DNA of 64,000 bases from an uncultured Bacillota bacterium (GCA_949290645.1 CASESG010000003.1:1-64000); one strand, 5' to 3'; positions 1-7,867 are shown, numbered from the stretch's first letter. A program made the numbers and translations. The notes: a model not told the origin generated them from the letters alone.

Positions 1-1
1 C

Positions 2-184
2 CTGGTCCTTGTCGTCCTCTCGTTGCTCTTCCCGGTCCTCAAGCCGGTCGTGAGGGGCATCGGCTTCCTCTTCCAGCTCGCGATCGACGTCGTCTACCTG
101 GTCCTCGTCTGGTGGTGGCTCGCCATCGTCAGGAAGGCCAGGGGAGAGGAGCTCCCTCCCGCCTGGATCTGGACGAAGAAATAA
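2..184 (+). CDS. C-terminal part of a small hydrophobic membrane protein (cassette copy 1, gene A)
   Basis: The frame is open from the window edge to a TAA at 182-184, giving 60 visible residues; the start lies outside the window. The protein is mostly hydrophobic, has a Trp-Trp-Trp cluster and ends in a polar, Pro-rich tail (LPPAW..WTKK). It is clearly a paralogue of the protein at 470-748, which shares the WWW cluster followed by basic residues and PP-W. Gene B of the cassette starts 6 nt after the stop, so the two probably form a transcription unit. I do not recognise the family. The function is unknown; only membrane insertion and duplication are supported. Confidence 0.55.
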   Translation: MVLVVLSLLFPVLKPVVRGIGFLFQLAIDVVYLVLVWWWLAIVRKARGEELPPAWIWTKK

Positions 185-190
185 GACAAC

Positions 191-391
191 ATGATTTTGT
201 GGATTGGTCTTGGTGCAGTTTCCCTTTTGATCATCATTGCTATCTTTGTTTTTGGAAAAGCATACCGTTGGTTTCCCCGTTTCCGAAAATGGAAGATTTC
301 TCAAAAAGATAGGAGGTGTTTGAACAAGATATACAAGAACAAAAAAAGAGGAGCGCAGACCAACAAGGGTCCATTAGCACGCTCCCGTTGA
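191..391 (+). CDS. Small single-pass membrane protein, probably shortened (cassette copy 1, gene B)
   Basis: This is a 66-residue protein with an N-terminal transmembrane segment (about residues 2-22), then a very basic tail containing a F-x-KWK motif. It resembles the first ~45 residues of the larger protein at 773-1291, which has the same start (hydrophobic segment, basic linker, FKKWN). I read it as a shortened copy of that gene. It lies 6 nt behind gene A of the same cassette. Base composition is lower in GC than gene A. No strong Shine-Dalgarno is visible, so translation may be coupled to gene A. Function is unknown. Confidence 0.45.
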   Translation: MILWIGLGAVSLLIIIAIFVFGKAYRWFPRFRKWKISQKDRRCLNKIYKNKKRGAQTNKGPLARSR

Positions 392-469
392 CTATATGTT
401 ATCACCAAGAATCATTCCATTCAATAACAGACTTCAGAAGAAATGATTTAGAAAGGAGAAAAATGAAAA

Positions 470-748
470 ATGAACGGAATTGTTATTGCGTTGATCGTGT
501 TGCTGGTCGTCGGCTTCGTCCTCTTCATCCTGTCGATCTGGTTCCCCACCCTGAAGAAGATCCTCTCCTGGGTGTGCGCCATCCTCCTTGAGATTCCCTA
601 CTTCCTGCTCTTCTGGTGGTGGTATGCGACCCTCATGAAGGCCCTCGGGAAGAAATATCCACCCGTGTGGCCTTGGAAGGTCGGAACGTCCAGGGAGGGG
701 AAGAAGGTCCCGTCCTCGTCGAAGTCCTCTCCGAAGAAGACCCGATAG
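470..748 (+). CDS. Small hydrophobic membrane protein (cassette copy 2, gene A)
   Basis: This 92-residue protein has two hydrophobic stretches (about residues 3-24 and 31-53), the second ending in a WWW cluster. A Pro/Trp-rich segment and a Lys/Ser-rich tail follow. The start at 470 is preceded by AGGAG at 454-458. An ATG at 463 lies in another frame and too close to that site. It is paralogous to the partial protein at 2-184. The gene is GC-rich, unlike its partner gene at 773, which starts 24 nt after the stop. I do not recognise the family. Immunity or membrane-partner functions are possible but unsupported. Confidence 0.6.
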   Translation: MNGIVIALIVLLVVGFVLFILSIWFPTLKKILSWVCAILLEIPYFLLFWWWYATLMKALGKKYPPVWPWKVGTSREGKKVPSSSKSSPKKTR

Positions 749-772
749 CGTGTAGTCCATGAGAATGATCAG

Positions 773-1291
773 ATGTGGATATTTCTAGCCATTGTTGCCT
801 GTCTTCTTTTGCTCATCGTTGTTATCATTGCCTTTTGTCGGAGAAAACCTAGAAAACGACAAAAATACAAACTGGCTAAGTTTAAGAAATGGAACGTTGT
901 TGCGTGTCAGCAGCACCCTCATATTCTTTACAGAGATTTAGGCGATGGTCGGTATGAATCTTTTCAATTGCATCGATTTAAGAAGAAAAAGTGGTGGCAC
1001 AAGTTCATATTTTGGAAGAAGTTCCGAGTCGACAATCCAAAAGAATTCATAGAGATACCAGACAATCCAAATCCACGAAAACATGGAAAAGGATATGTCT
1101 ATAAAGAAATGAAAAAAAGGCCAAAAAATAAATACTACGAAAATATCGTATACAAAAAATGGAAAGTGTCCGATGCAAGCAAAACTGTGCTTAATCAAAG
1201 GTATATTCAAAGAGAAAATAATCGAAAAGAACAAGAAAAAAGAAAGGAGGAGAACAGAAAAAAGAGGCTCGGGGGCACCACGTCTCACTGA
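773..1291 (+). CDS. AT-rich, very basic membrane-anchored protein (cassette copy 2, gene B)
   Basis: This 172-residue protein has one N-terminal transmembrane segment (about residues 2-22). A strongly basic, Trp/Tyr/Lys-rich soluble domain (about 25-150) and a charged coiled-coil-like tail (about 150-168) follow. The soluble part carries repeated K-K-W motifs and a segment around NPRKHGKGYVYKEMKKRP. The gene is much richer in AT than its upstream partner and the flanks, which suggests a separate origin. It pairs with gene A at 470-748, and the same pair occurs at 2-391. No known domain is recognised. A nucleic-acid- or lipid-binding role would fit the charge but is inference. Confidence 0.6.
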   Translation: MWIFLAIVACLLLLIVVIIAFCRRKPRKRQKYKLAKFKKWNVVACQQHPHILYRDLGDGRYESFQLHRFKKKKWWHKFIFWKKFRVDNPKEFIEIPDNPNPRKHGKGYVYKEMKKRPKNKYYENIVYKKWKVSDASKTVLNQRYIQRENNRKEQEKRKEENRKKRLGGTTSH

Positions 1292-1334
1292 TATCTTGTG
1301 AGATAGCAGCCCCACAGAACTGAGCCTCTTTAAT
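1262..1334 (+). terminator. Long composite hairpin at the end of the cassette
   Basis: Outer arms AAGAGGCTC (1262-1270) and GAGCCTCTT (1322-1330) are perfectly complementary. Within them GGGG faces CCCC, and GTCTCAC (1282-1288) faces GTGAGAT (1298-1304). The 3' arm ends in a short T run. The hairpin overlaps the last codons of the gene at 773-1291, as is common for compact terminators. Confidence 0.5.
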
Positions 1335-1389
1335 TGAATTATATCAGGTCAATGAACAAAAGTAAATAGGATGAAAAAAGAACGCCAGG

Positions 1390-1509
1390 ATGGTCGAGGA
1401 GTTCGAGAAGTCTGAGTGCTACAAGCACAAGACGGAGGAGGAGAGGAAGGAGATCATCGAATTCTTGAAAGAGGAGCCGATGGAACAGAACCCCTTCATC
1501 CACATCTAA
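1390..1509 (+). other. Short 39-codon ORF, possible gene fragment
   Basis: The frame encodes a charged peptide beginning MVEEFEKSEC and ending in PFIHI before TAA at 1507-1509. A stop lies 16 nt upstream and there is no ribosome binding site. Codon use is GC-rich like bona fide genes here, so it may be the tail of a decayed gene rather than an expressed peptide. Confidence 0.2.
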
Positions 1510-1881
1510 GTCGGTGCAATTTCGGTGCGAAAGGTCCGAAACGCTGGCTCGATAGCGTGCCGACAGCGTCACAGAAAGCGCCGTTTATCGCAAAAAACGA
1601 TAGTAAAACACAAAACGCACGCTCCTAGAAAGCCTGCCTTGGGCCACCATTTTGCCTACGGTCGAACGTCTTTGTCCAAGGTGATTGTATCCTCATCACC
1701 ACGGACCTCTACTCCCCCAAGATAAGGGCCTTGGCCCAAAATCGGGGTCAGGAGAAAAGGCGATCGTTACCATAAGTGATGGGCAAACCATCAGGGGTCT
1801 CCGAAAGGAGGCCCCTTTCCATAATCAAAAACATGGAAAACTTGCACTGTTATTTTCTTCTTAAAATTGTCAGACTGTTAT
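1510..1881. other. Intergenic region without recognisable gene
   Basis: No convincing coding frame is seen on either strand. The only structure is the hairpin at 1794-1818 (listed separately). The stretch lies between the small-protein cassettes and the first transposase remnant and is probably junction debris. Confidence 0.4.
1794..1818 (+). terminator. Stem-loop terminator
   Basis: GGGGTCTCC (1794-1802), GAAA loop, GGAGGCCCC (1807-1815) and a short TTT. The stem is 9 bp with one G-T pair. The T run is weak, so termination efficiency is uncertain. Confidence 0.5.
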
Positions 1882-2036
1882 AGTAAAAGTATCCCAAATC
1901 ATTGAACTATAGCCGGGTGCTTTCTGGGCCTGCCGACCGGCCGTTTCGGCTTTTCGACTTTGGGGTATTTCCGTGGCCTTCCCCTGGGTCTCCTTACAGA
2001 GGCATCCTTGGCCAGGCCCAGCTTGACCAGCAGTTC
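1882..2036 (-). mobile_element. 3'-end remnant of an IS1634-like transposase gene (left, inverted copy)
   Basis: Read on the minus strand, this segment encodes the last ~45 codons of a transposase. It includes two AT-hook-like motifs (RGRPRK and VGRPRK) and a stop at 1901-1899. It matches the 3' end at 7713-7866 almost base for base over about 140 nt but in opposite orientation. The outer limit is near TAGTAAAAGT at 1881-1890. Homology fades after about 2040, where the element is cut off. The two remnants point outward and frame the segment between them. Confidence 0.75.
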
Positions 2037-2047
2037 AGGTCCTTCTG

Positions 2048-2332
2048 TGCCTTTCCCTTTCCCATCAGGAACCGTACCTTGCCGCCCTCCTTCTCTTCCT
2101 TCTTCCCTTGGCCATCGACTATCTTCTGCTTTCCGTCTTCAACCTGATCGCCGTCCTCGCCGATCGGAAGAACCTTCCGATCGGCTTCTTCGGAAAGCTG
2201 TCCCTGGTCCTTCTCTCTCCCTTCTACAACCTGACCTATCTTCCCATCTACCTGACCTGCCTGTTCACCTCCTACGATCACTTCGGGTGGGAGAAGACCC
2301 CACGAATCCGCTTTCAGAAGAAGGACGGGTGA
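2048..2332 (+). pseudogene. C-terminal fragment of a multi-pass membrane protein, perhaps a GT2 glycosyltransferase
   Basis: The frame is open back to the transposase remnant. From about 2078 it encodes a hydrophobic segment, a short polar loop with DRKNLP, a second membrane segment rich in Pro and Tyr, and the tail GWEKTPRIRFQKK before TGA at 2330. An internal TTG at 2108 could serve as a start but has no ribosome binding site. The pattern of amphipathic Pro-rich membrane helices followed by W-x-KTPR resembles the end of processive GT2 glycosyltransferases; this assignment is inference. The N-terminal part seems to have been lost at the IS junction. Confidence 0.4.
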
Positions 2333-2515
2333 GAGCGAGGGGCGAAGTTCCGTGAGGATTTTCGGGTCGGATCTCTTCTATTCCTGCATCAAGCGTGACA
2401 GACCTGGCTCTCGAAGTGGGGATGGTGCCGGCTCGATCGATTGTCTTTCGCTGAGTTTTCCGTTTTCGCCCGATTTTTCCGCTTCTTTCCGTTTCGGCTC
2501 CGCCTTCCGTCCGCC

Positions 2516-2544
2516 TTGCAAAGAATCCTCCGTTTTCCTATGAT
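2516..2544 (+). promoter_or_regulatory. Sigma-A type promoter of the repeat lipoprotein gene
   Basis: TTGCAA (2516-2521), 17-nt spacer, TATGAT (2539-2544). The start codon of the downstream gene is 36 nt away, with AAAGGG as ribosome binding site. Confidence 0.6.
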
Positions 2545-2580
2545 TATCGTTGTGTTTCCAACGATTGAAAGGGTTATCCT

Positions 2581-5415
2581 ATGAAAAAACATTCCATTCT
2601 TTTCGGAACGATTTTCGTTGGCTTCTCGACCGGGCTCCTCGCTTCCTGCAACACGGTCGACGACATCCACACGATCTCGTTCTATGATGATGCGACGTTG
2701 ATCGGCCAGGTCCAGACGGCCGGCCGGGAAAGGATCTCTCTGCCGGAAGCTCCCGAGAAGGACCGCTATGAGTTCATGGGCTGGTATCTGGACCGCGGCG
2801 TCTGGGCCGAAAGGCTGACGAGCGAGACCTTCCTCGAGGAGCCGCTCCTTCATGACATCAGCAGCTATGCCTATTATCGGGAATCCGCCGTGCCCGCCCC
2901 GACGGAGCATGCGATTCGTTTCTTCGTCGACGGCGCCCTCTACGACACGATCCTGACGGCCGGCAACGAGACGCTCGTCCTTCCGGAGGATCCCCAGAAG
3001 GAGGACTTCCGGTTCGCCGGCTGGTTCTTCGACGAGGGAACCTATCTCCTTCCCTTCGACGAGACCACCTATGCCAGCACCGCCCTTTCGGAGGACGTCT
3101 CCGTCTACGCCTCCTTCACGGCCATCGAGGACGGACCCAAGGAATACCGGGTCACCTTCGAGACGGACGGCGGAAGCGAGGTCGCTCCGGTCGTCGCCTC
3201 GGTGATCGAGACCGAGCCGGTGACGACGAAGGAAGGCCATACCTTCCAGGGATGGTATACGGAGGATGAGCTTCTCCACAAGGTCTCCTTCCCCTATGCC
3301 GTCACCAAGGACCAGACCTTGTATGCCGGATGGGAAAAGAACGCCTACGACGTCCACTTCGAGCTCAACGGAGGAACTGGGGTCGAGGACGTCCACACCG
3401 ACCGCATCGAGACGGAGCCCATCCCCACGAGGGAAGGATATACCTTCCTTGGCTGGTACAAGGAGGAGGACCTCCTCCAGAGGATTTCCTTCCCCTATGA
3501 GGTGACGGAGAACCAGACCCTCTATGCGGGCTGGGAGAAGAATACCTACCGGGTCCACTTCGAGCTCAACGGGGGAACCGGGGTCGAGGACGTCGTGACC
3601 GATCGGATCGAGACGGAGCCCGTTCCGACGAAGGAAGGCTATCGTTTCCTGGGGTGGTATGAGGAATCGTCCTTGATCCATCGGGTGACTTTCCCCCTCG
3701 AAGTGACGCGGGGCCAGACGCTGTATGCGGGCTGGGAGAAGAATACCTACCGGGTCCATTTCGAGCTCAACGGAGGAACGGGCGTCGAGGACATTGTCAC
3801 CGCCTCCATCGAGACGGAACCCGTCCCGACGAAGGAGGGGGCGACCTTCCTCGGCTGGTTCACCGAGCCGGAACTCGTCCACATGGTCACCTTCCCCTAC
3901 GAGGTGACGAAGGACCAGACCCTCTACGCGGGCTGGGAAGAAATCGTCGAGACGGAGCTGAAGTTCACCGTCGACAGCGAAGGCGTCCTGACTTCCGTGG
4001 AGGGCATCGACGAACAGCACGCCGAAGTCGAGGTCCCCTCGCAGGTCGATGGCATCGTGGTCAAGGAAATTGGCCAGAAGGTGTTTGCCAACAACGTCCA
4101 TCTTAGGAAGCTCGTCCTTCCGGACACGGTCGCCCTCCTGGGCCATCAGATGTGCTACGGATGCACGAGCCTGACGGAAGTCGTCCTTCCGGACGCCGTC
4201 ACGACCATTCCGGACTATGCCTTCGAGAAGTGCACCTCCCTGACGACGATCAACGTTCCTTCTTCGCTGGAGGTCATCCGCTCGGAAGCCTTCTCCGAGA
4301 CGGCCTTGAAGGAGTTCGTCGCACCCGATTCGTTCCGTGAAATCTGGTCCTACGCCTTCCAGGACTGCAAGGACCTGGAGAGGGTGGAGCTCAACAGGAC
4401 CCAGTCGATCGGCAGCATGGCCTTCGAAAACTGCGAGAAGCTTTCGTCGATCCGTCTCCCCGAGGAACTGAACTCCGTCGGCACCTTCGCCTTCTCCGGT
4501 TGCCATTCGCTGACGGACATCTCGATGCCGAGCCGCCCCGTCGCCGTTCCGAATTCGCTCTTCTATGACACGGGATATGCCAACGATCCTCAGAACTGGG
4601 ACCAGGGCGTCCTGTCCGTCGACGGATACCTTCTCCGCTGCAACGAGGACCTTCTGGACCAGACCCGCTATGTCGTCCCGGAGGGAACGATCGTCATCGC
4701 GGAAAACGCCTTCCAGAACTACGGAAAGACGATTGCAAGCCTCGTCCTTCCCGAAGGGCTTCAGCTCATCGGGAAGTCGGCCTTCTCCGGAATGTCCGCC
4801 CTCAAGGACGTCTCGCTTCCGGATACGATCCGTTCCATCGGCTACGACGCCTTCGGCTCCACGGGCATTGCCGGCGATTCCTCCCGCTGGGAAGGGAACG
4901 GCCTCTACGTCGGAAACTGGCTCGTCGCCGTCGAGAACACGAAGCTGACCGAGTTTGCCGTCCGGGAAGGAACGATCGGCATCGCCGACGGCAAGGACAC
5001 GTCCCTCTTCCCGACGCGGGCTCAGTCCATCCAGACCCTGACGCTCCCCTCGACGCTGAAGTATGTCGGCGTTCGCAGCTTTGCGCGTCTGAAGATCACG
5101 GAGCTGACGCTCCCCTCTTCCCTGGAGACGATCGGAGAGGGCGGGTTCAAATCCTGCTCCTTCCTGAAGAGCGTCAACCTCGAAGACTGCACGAACCTCC
5201 GCTCGATCGGCTCGCTGGCCTTCAGCGAGGCCGCCCTGAGCGAGGTCACGATTCCGGAGAGCGTCGAGACGATGGGAGAGCTCGTCTTCAACCACAACAC
5301 CGTCGACCTCTTGGTCCGCTGCCAGGCGAAGGAAAAGCCTTCCGGCTGGGACGACGACTGGAGTTTCTCCTATCGACAGGGCGTGACGATCACCGTGGAG
5401 TGGAAGTCGAACTGA
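2581..5415 (+). CDS. Surface lipoprotein with InlB B-repeats and BspA-type leucine-rich repeats
   Basis: This 944-residue protein begins with a lipoprotein signal peptide, lipobox LASC with Cys23. Two divergent and then four well-conserved ~65-residue InlB B-repeats (Listeria-Bacteroides repeats, each ending ..DQTLYAGWE) occupy about residues 30-453. The rest (about 480-935) is a BspA-type leucine-rich repeat array (LRR_5), recognisable from repeated I-G..AF..C..L..V.LP units. Such proteins are anchored on the outer face of the membrane and typically take part in adhesion to host or other bacteria. No sortase motif is present, so anchoring is by lipid. The gene is intact, while most neighbours inside the IS-bounded segment are broken. 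The ligand cannot be told from sequence. Confidence 0.85.
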   Translation: MKKHSILFGTIFVGFSTGLLASCNTVDDIHTISFYDDATLIGQVQTAGRERISLPEAPEKDRYEFMGWYLDRGVWAERLTSETFLEEPLLHDISSYAYYRESAVPAPTEHAIRFFVDGALYDTILTAGNETLVLPEDPQKEDFRFAGWFFDEGTYLLPFDETTYASTALSEDVSVYASFTAIEDGPKEYRVTFETDGGSEVAPVVASVIETEPVTTKEGHTFQGWYTEDELLHKVSFPYAVTKDQTLYAGWEKNAYDVHFELNGGTGVEDVHTDRIETEPIPTREGYTFLGWYKEEDLLQRISFPYEVTENQTLYAGWEKNTYRVHFELNGGTGVEDVVTDRIETEPVPTKEGYRFLGWYEESSLIHRVTFPLEVTRGQTLYAGWEKNTYRVHFELNGGTGVEDIVTASIETEPVPTKEGATFLGWFTEPELVHMVTFPYEVTKDQTLYAGWEEIVETELKFTVDSEGVLTSVEGIDEQHAEVEVPSQVDGIVVKEIGQKVFANNVHLRKLVLPDTVALLGHQMCYGCTSLTEVVLPDAVTTIPDYAFEKCTSLTTINVPSSLEVIRSEAFSETALKEFVAPDSFREIWSYAFQDCKDLERVELNRTQSIGSMAFENCEKLSSIRLPEELNSVGTFAFSGCHSLTDISMPSRPVAVPNSLFYDTGYANDPQNWDQGVLSVDGYLLRCNEDLLDQTRYVVPEGTIVIAENAFQNYGKTIASLVLPEGLQLIGKSAFSGMSALKDVSLPDTIRSIGYDAFGSTGIAGDSSRWEGNGLYVGNWLVAVENTKLTEFAVREGTIGIADGKDTSLFPTRAQSIQTLTLPSTLKYVGVRSFARLKITELTLPSSLETIGEGGFKSCSFLKSVNLEDCTNLRSIGSLAFSEAALSEVTIPESVETMGELVFNHNTVDLLVRCQAKEKPSGWDDDWSFSYRQGVTITVEWKSN
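3150..3942 (+). repeat. Four tandem ~200-bp coding repeats (InlB B-repeats)
   Basis: Four successive units encode the pattern F-(N/T)GG..V...I.TEP..T.EG..F.GWY...L.H.V.FP..VT..QTLYAGWE. The second to fourth are nearly identical in DNA over long stretches, for instance around 3535 and 3736. Such identity allows copy-number change by recombination within the gene. Confidence 0.8.
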
Positions 5416-6032
5416 GCTTTCCTTCTTCCAGAAGGAGTTCCTCGACGAAGACGGTCAGCTTTTCGCTTCGATAGTTGACGACGTCGGATCCGACGATTCG
5501 AAAGCCATGTCTTCGATAGTAGAGGTAGTCGCAATCGGAATCGGAGGTCAGGAAGATCTTCCTGGCCTTTTTCTCGGTAGTCGTCCAGGGCGGACGTCAG
5601 GAGCCTCCTTCCGATTCCCTGGTGCCTCCTCCGGCCGGTGACCACGAAGAGAAGGATCTCGCCGTCGTACTCGGCCTTCCTCCTCTCCAGAATCCTTTCG
5701 CAGGTCTTCCGGTAGATCGACTCGTCTTCCCGAAGGGGAATCCTTTCGGCTTCCGCCTGGATCTTCCGGGCGAAGGAAAGGATTTCCGGATCGTCGGCGA
5801 GCGTCTTCTCCCCTTTCCTTGAGGAAGTGATGACACCGAGGATTTCTCCGCCCTCCTCGGCCTTGAGGGCGAAGGAGGCGGGAAGGCAGGCGTGGAGGGC
5901 GAAGGACTGGGCGTAGAGGGCCACGTCCTCCTTGCGGACGTAGCGGCGGATGTCGACGCATTCTTGGACGAGCTTTCCAAAGGCGACGATGTCCCTTTCG
6001 AGGTCGACGGGACGCAACAGGATCTTTTCCAT
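5390..6032 (-). pseudogene. GNAT-family acetyltransferase, frameshifted
   Basis: Reading from MEKILLRP at 6032, the protein shows an N-terminal helical part, then the acetyl-CoA binding motif GRRRHQGIGRRLL. The frame is lost at a run of five T (A on the coding strand) at 5568-5572. In the next frame the expected C-terminal fold continues with FLTSDSDCDYLYYRRHGF and ends at 5390-5392. It is paralogous to the intact acetyltransferase at 20857-21495, which has the same SDTDCNYAFYPHVGF ending. The 3' end overlaps the converging lipoprotein gene by 26 nt. The start is uncertain: GGAGG sits only one base before the chosen ATG. Either a decayed gene or a consensus error. Confidence 0.6.
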
Positions 6033-6175
6033 GCCTCCATTGTAGGGGAAGGACCGGGCTTCGTGGAATCTTTTCCATCTTTGGGAGGAAGGACTTTGGA
6101 CACGCATTTCCCTTTTTCGTTGATAACGTTCGGGAGGGGGAGAATCATGCCAATCTCTGAGAGAAGGAGAAAAGA

Positions 6176-6564
6176 ATGGAAGAGGAAATTTTTGCCGAAG
6201 CCCACTTGAAGGGCATTGTCCGATATCTCGTCCTGGGCATCGTCTTGATGGTGACGATCGTCTTTGGAATCTATTTCCTCGTCAAGTACTTCAATCTTCG
6301 GAAGGTTGTCATTCAGGTTTCGGACAAGCGCATGTTCGGCTTCAGCAAGACGCGCGACGGCCTTTTGCCCCCAGCGAGGACTACTCCATTCCGCTCTCGC
6401 AGATCAGTTCGATCCGCAAGCGCATGACGGGGAAGATCTTCAAGAAGTACTACATCTACGTCGGCTGTGCCGATGCGACGGCCTGCTTCGGTCTGTGCAA
6501 GGGCGGAGAGATCATCGAGGTCTACGATACCATCGTCCGCCAAGTCGACGCCTACCGAAAGTGA
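6176..6564 (+). pseudogene. Small membrane protein with a PH-like (bPH) domain, frameshifted
   Basis: The start at 6176 has a good GAAGGAG site. One transmembrane segment (about residues 16-38) is followed by VSDKRMFGFSKTRD, a typical beginning of a bacterial PH domain. The frame breaks at the run TTTTGCCCCC (6363-6372). The other frame continues with EDYSIPLSQISSIRKR and the rest of the domain to TGA at 6562. Bacterial PH-like proteins sit at the membrane surface and bind partners or lipids. The next gene, 7 nt downstream, is a paralogue with the same kind of break. Confidence 0.55.
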
Positions 6565-6571
6565 ACTCCTT

Positions 6572-7142
6572 ATGGAGAACGAAAGAATCCTGCTTCAGGC
6601 CAAGGGACACCGGAGCGTCACGCCTCTTGTCGTCACTGTGTTCTTCGTCGTTCTGACCGGTCTCCTTCTTGCCTTCGGAAGAGGAACGTTTCTCGGAATG
6701 ACCATTTTCCTCGCCGTTTTCCTTGCGGATGTCGTCCTCGGAATCGTCTCTTATTTCGTCCGCCCTCGTCCGGTTGTCACCATCACCGACAAAAGGGTCC
6801 ACGGCTATTCCTACGTGGCACCGAGGCGAAGGAAGAGAAGAGGCGGAAACAACATCCTCCTTGCAATCTTCTCGGTCGTTTTCAAAGCCATCCGCCTGCT
6901 TCTTGCCTATCTGTTCGACTACGGAAGCGTCGCAAAAATGCGCACAGGAATACTCAATTCCGCTTGATCACATCAAAATGATTCATTTCAAGAAAACCAA
7001 TTTCTTCGGAAAGAAAGGCAAGTTTTCCATAACGACGAACAGATGTTCTATCATTCCGGCCACCTTCAAGAACGGCAAGGCGGTCTCCAATACGCTCGTT
7101 CAGGCGGTCCTGGCGACAGTCAAGCCGGAACGATCGTCCTGA
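6572..7142 (+). pseudogene. Two-TM membrane protein with a PH-like (bPH_2) domain, frameshifted
   Basis: From ATG 6572 the protein has two closely spaced transmembrane segments (about residues 17-58). VTITDKRVHGYSY follows, then an inserted basic and hydrophobic stretch. The frame breaks at five A (6934-6938). The alternative frame supplies the rest of the PH-like domain (EYSIPLDHIKMIHF, then GKKGKFSITTNR) to the stop at 7140. The architecture fits the YdbT/bPH_2 group of unknown membrane-surface function. It is co-directional with the related gene at 6176, with a 7-nt gap. Confidence 0.55.
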
Positions 7143-7154
7143 CGAAGAAAAAGC

Positions 7155-7186
7155 GGCAAGGAGCGAAAGGCTCCTTGCCATTTTTA
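7155..7186 (+). terminator. Rho-independent terminator of the PH-like genes
   Basis: GGCAAGGAGC (7155-7164), GAAAG loop, GCTCCTTGCC (7170-7179), followed by ATTTTTAT. The stem is a perfect 10 bp. Confidence 0.9.
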
Positions 7187-7201
7187 TAAGTCGAACATGT
7201 T

Positions 7202-7297
7202 TTATAGGTCGAACGTATCGGATTCCTTTTCCCCTTCCTTCTTCTTGCGAAAGAGCGTGGCGATCGCGGCCAGAAGGGCGGCGAGGAGGAGAAGGCT
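7202..7297 (-). pseudogene. C-terminal stub of a membrane protein cut by the transposase remnant
   Basis: On the minus strand the last ~31 codons encode a leucine/alanine-rich transmembrane helix, then FRKKKEGEKES and DTFDL, with TAA at 7204-7202. This is a classic C-terminal membrane anchor with a basic stop-transfer. Upstream, the sequence turns directly into the transposase gene of the opposite strand. The original gene was therefore interrupted here and the rest is missing. Confidence 0.5.
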
Positions 7298-7847
7298 TAC
7301 CTTTCCTCGGTCGACGGATACAACGATGCCGAGCACAAGAAGAAGCGGAAGGAGTTCGGGACGATTGTCCTCGAATCCGACGCCGATCTGGAACCGAAAG
7401 ACGTCTGCCGGCAGTATCGTGACAGGTGGCAGATCGAGATAGTCTTCTGGGCCTACAAGAACGATCTGGGGCTGGACAAGACCAACGTCCGGGGAGACTT
7501 CACGGTCATCGGCTACGAGCTGGTGAACTTCATAGCGACGCTCATCTCGTGCCGCATCCTGAACAGAGCCGGGGACGCCGGGGGCGCTTGGCGACGAGGC
7601 CTTCGGCGGCCTGATAGAGGACTTGAACGGGGTCTGGAGGAAGACGGACGCGCCCTCCGAAGCGACCATGCAGGACGACGGATGGGAGAGGGCCTTGGAC
7701 AAGGACCTGGACCTGCTGGTCAAGCTGGGCCTGGCCAAGGATGCCTCTGTAAGGAGACCCAGGGGAAGGCCACGGAAATACCCCAAAGTCGAAAAGCCGA
7801 AGCGGCCGGTCGGCAGGCCCAGAAAGCACCCGGCTATAGTTCAATGA
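7295..7847 (+). pseudogene. IS1634-like transposase, 5'-truncated and frameshifted
   Basis: The first readable part contains the end of a DDE transposase, with YRDRWQIEIVFWAYKNDLGL and then GYELVNFIATLISCRILNR. This is the pattern after the catalytic Glu in IS4/IS1634-type enzymes. At a run of five G (7580-7584) the frame shifts. The continuation from about 7585 ends in the AT-hook-like motifs RGRPRK and VGRPRK with TGA at 7845. The N-terminal catalytic half is absent. It is flanked by the membrane-protein stub on the left and the element end (about 7866) on the right. It cannot encode an active enzyme. Confidence 0.75.
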
Positions 7848-7866
7848 TTTGGGAAACTTTTAGTAC
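7713..7866 (+). repeat. Right copy of the long inverted repeat (IS 3' end)
   Basis: This segment is the inverted counterpart of 1882-2036, nearly identical over ~140 nt and ending at ACTTTTAGTA (7856-7865). Both copies carry the same 3' end of the transposase gene, facing outward. Confidence 0.75.
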
Positions 7867-7867
7867 A

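Noticed and set aside
3150-3942. CRISPR-like repetition
   Set aside because: The repeats are ~200 bp, contiguous, in frame and encode InlB-type units; there are no spacers. No CRISPR array or cas gene was seen in the window.
2389-5295. 968-codon open frame on the minus strand
   Set aside because: It is antisense to the repeat lipoprotein, is very rich in Arg/Asp/Gly from mirror codon use, and lacks a ribosome binding site. The plus-strand protein has clear domains.
5560-5580. Programmed ribosomal frameshift in the acetyltransferase
   Set aside because: No canonical slippery heptamer or downstream structure is evident, and three neighbouring genes break in the same way at simple runs, so decay or error is simpler.
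7580-7590. Programmed -1 frameshift of the transposase
   Set aside because: Some IS families use frameshifting, but near the 5' part of the gene. Here the break is in the C-terminal third of an already truncated copy.
7202-7786. 194-codon minus-strand frame
   Set aside because: Only its last ~31 codons look like a protein; the rest is antisense to the transposase remnant.
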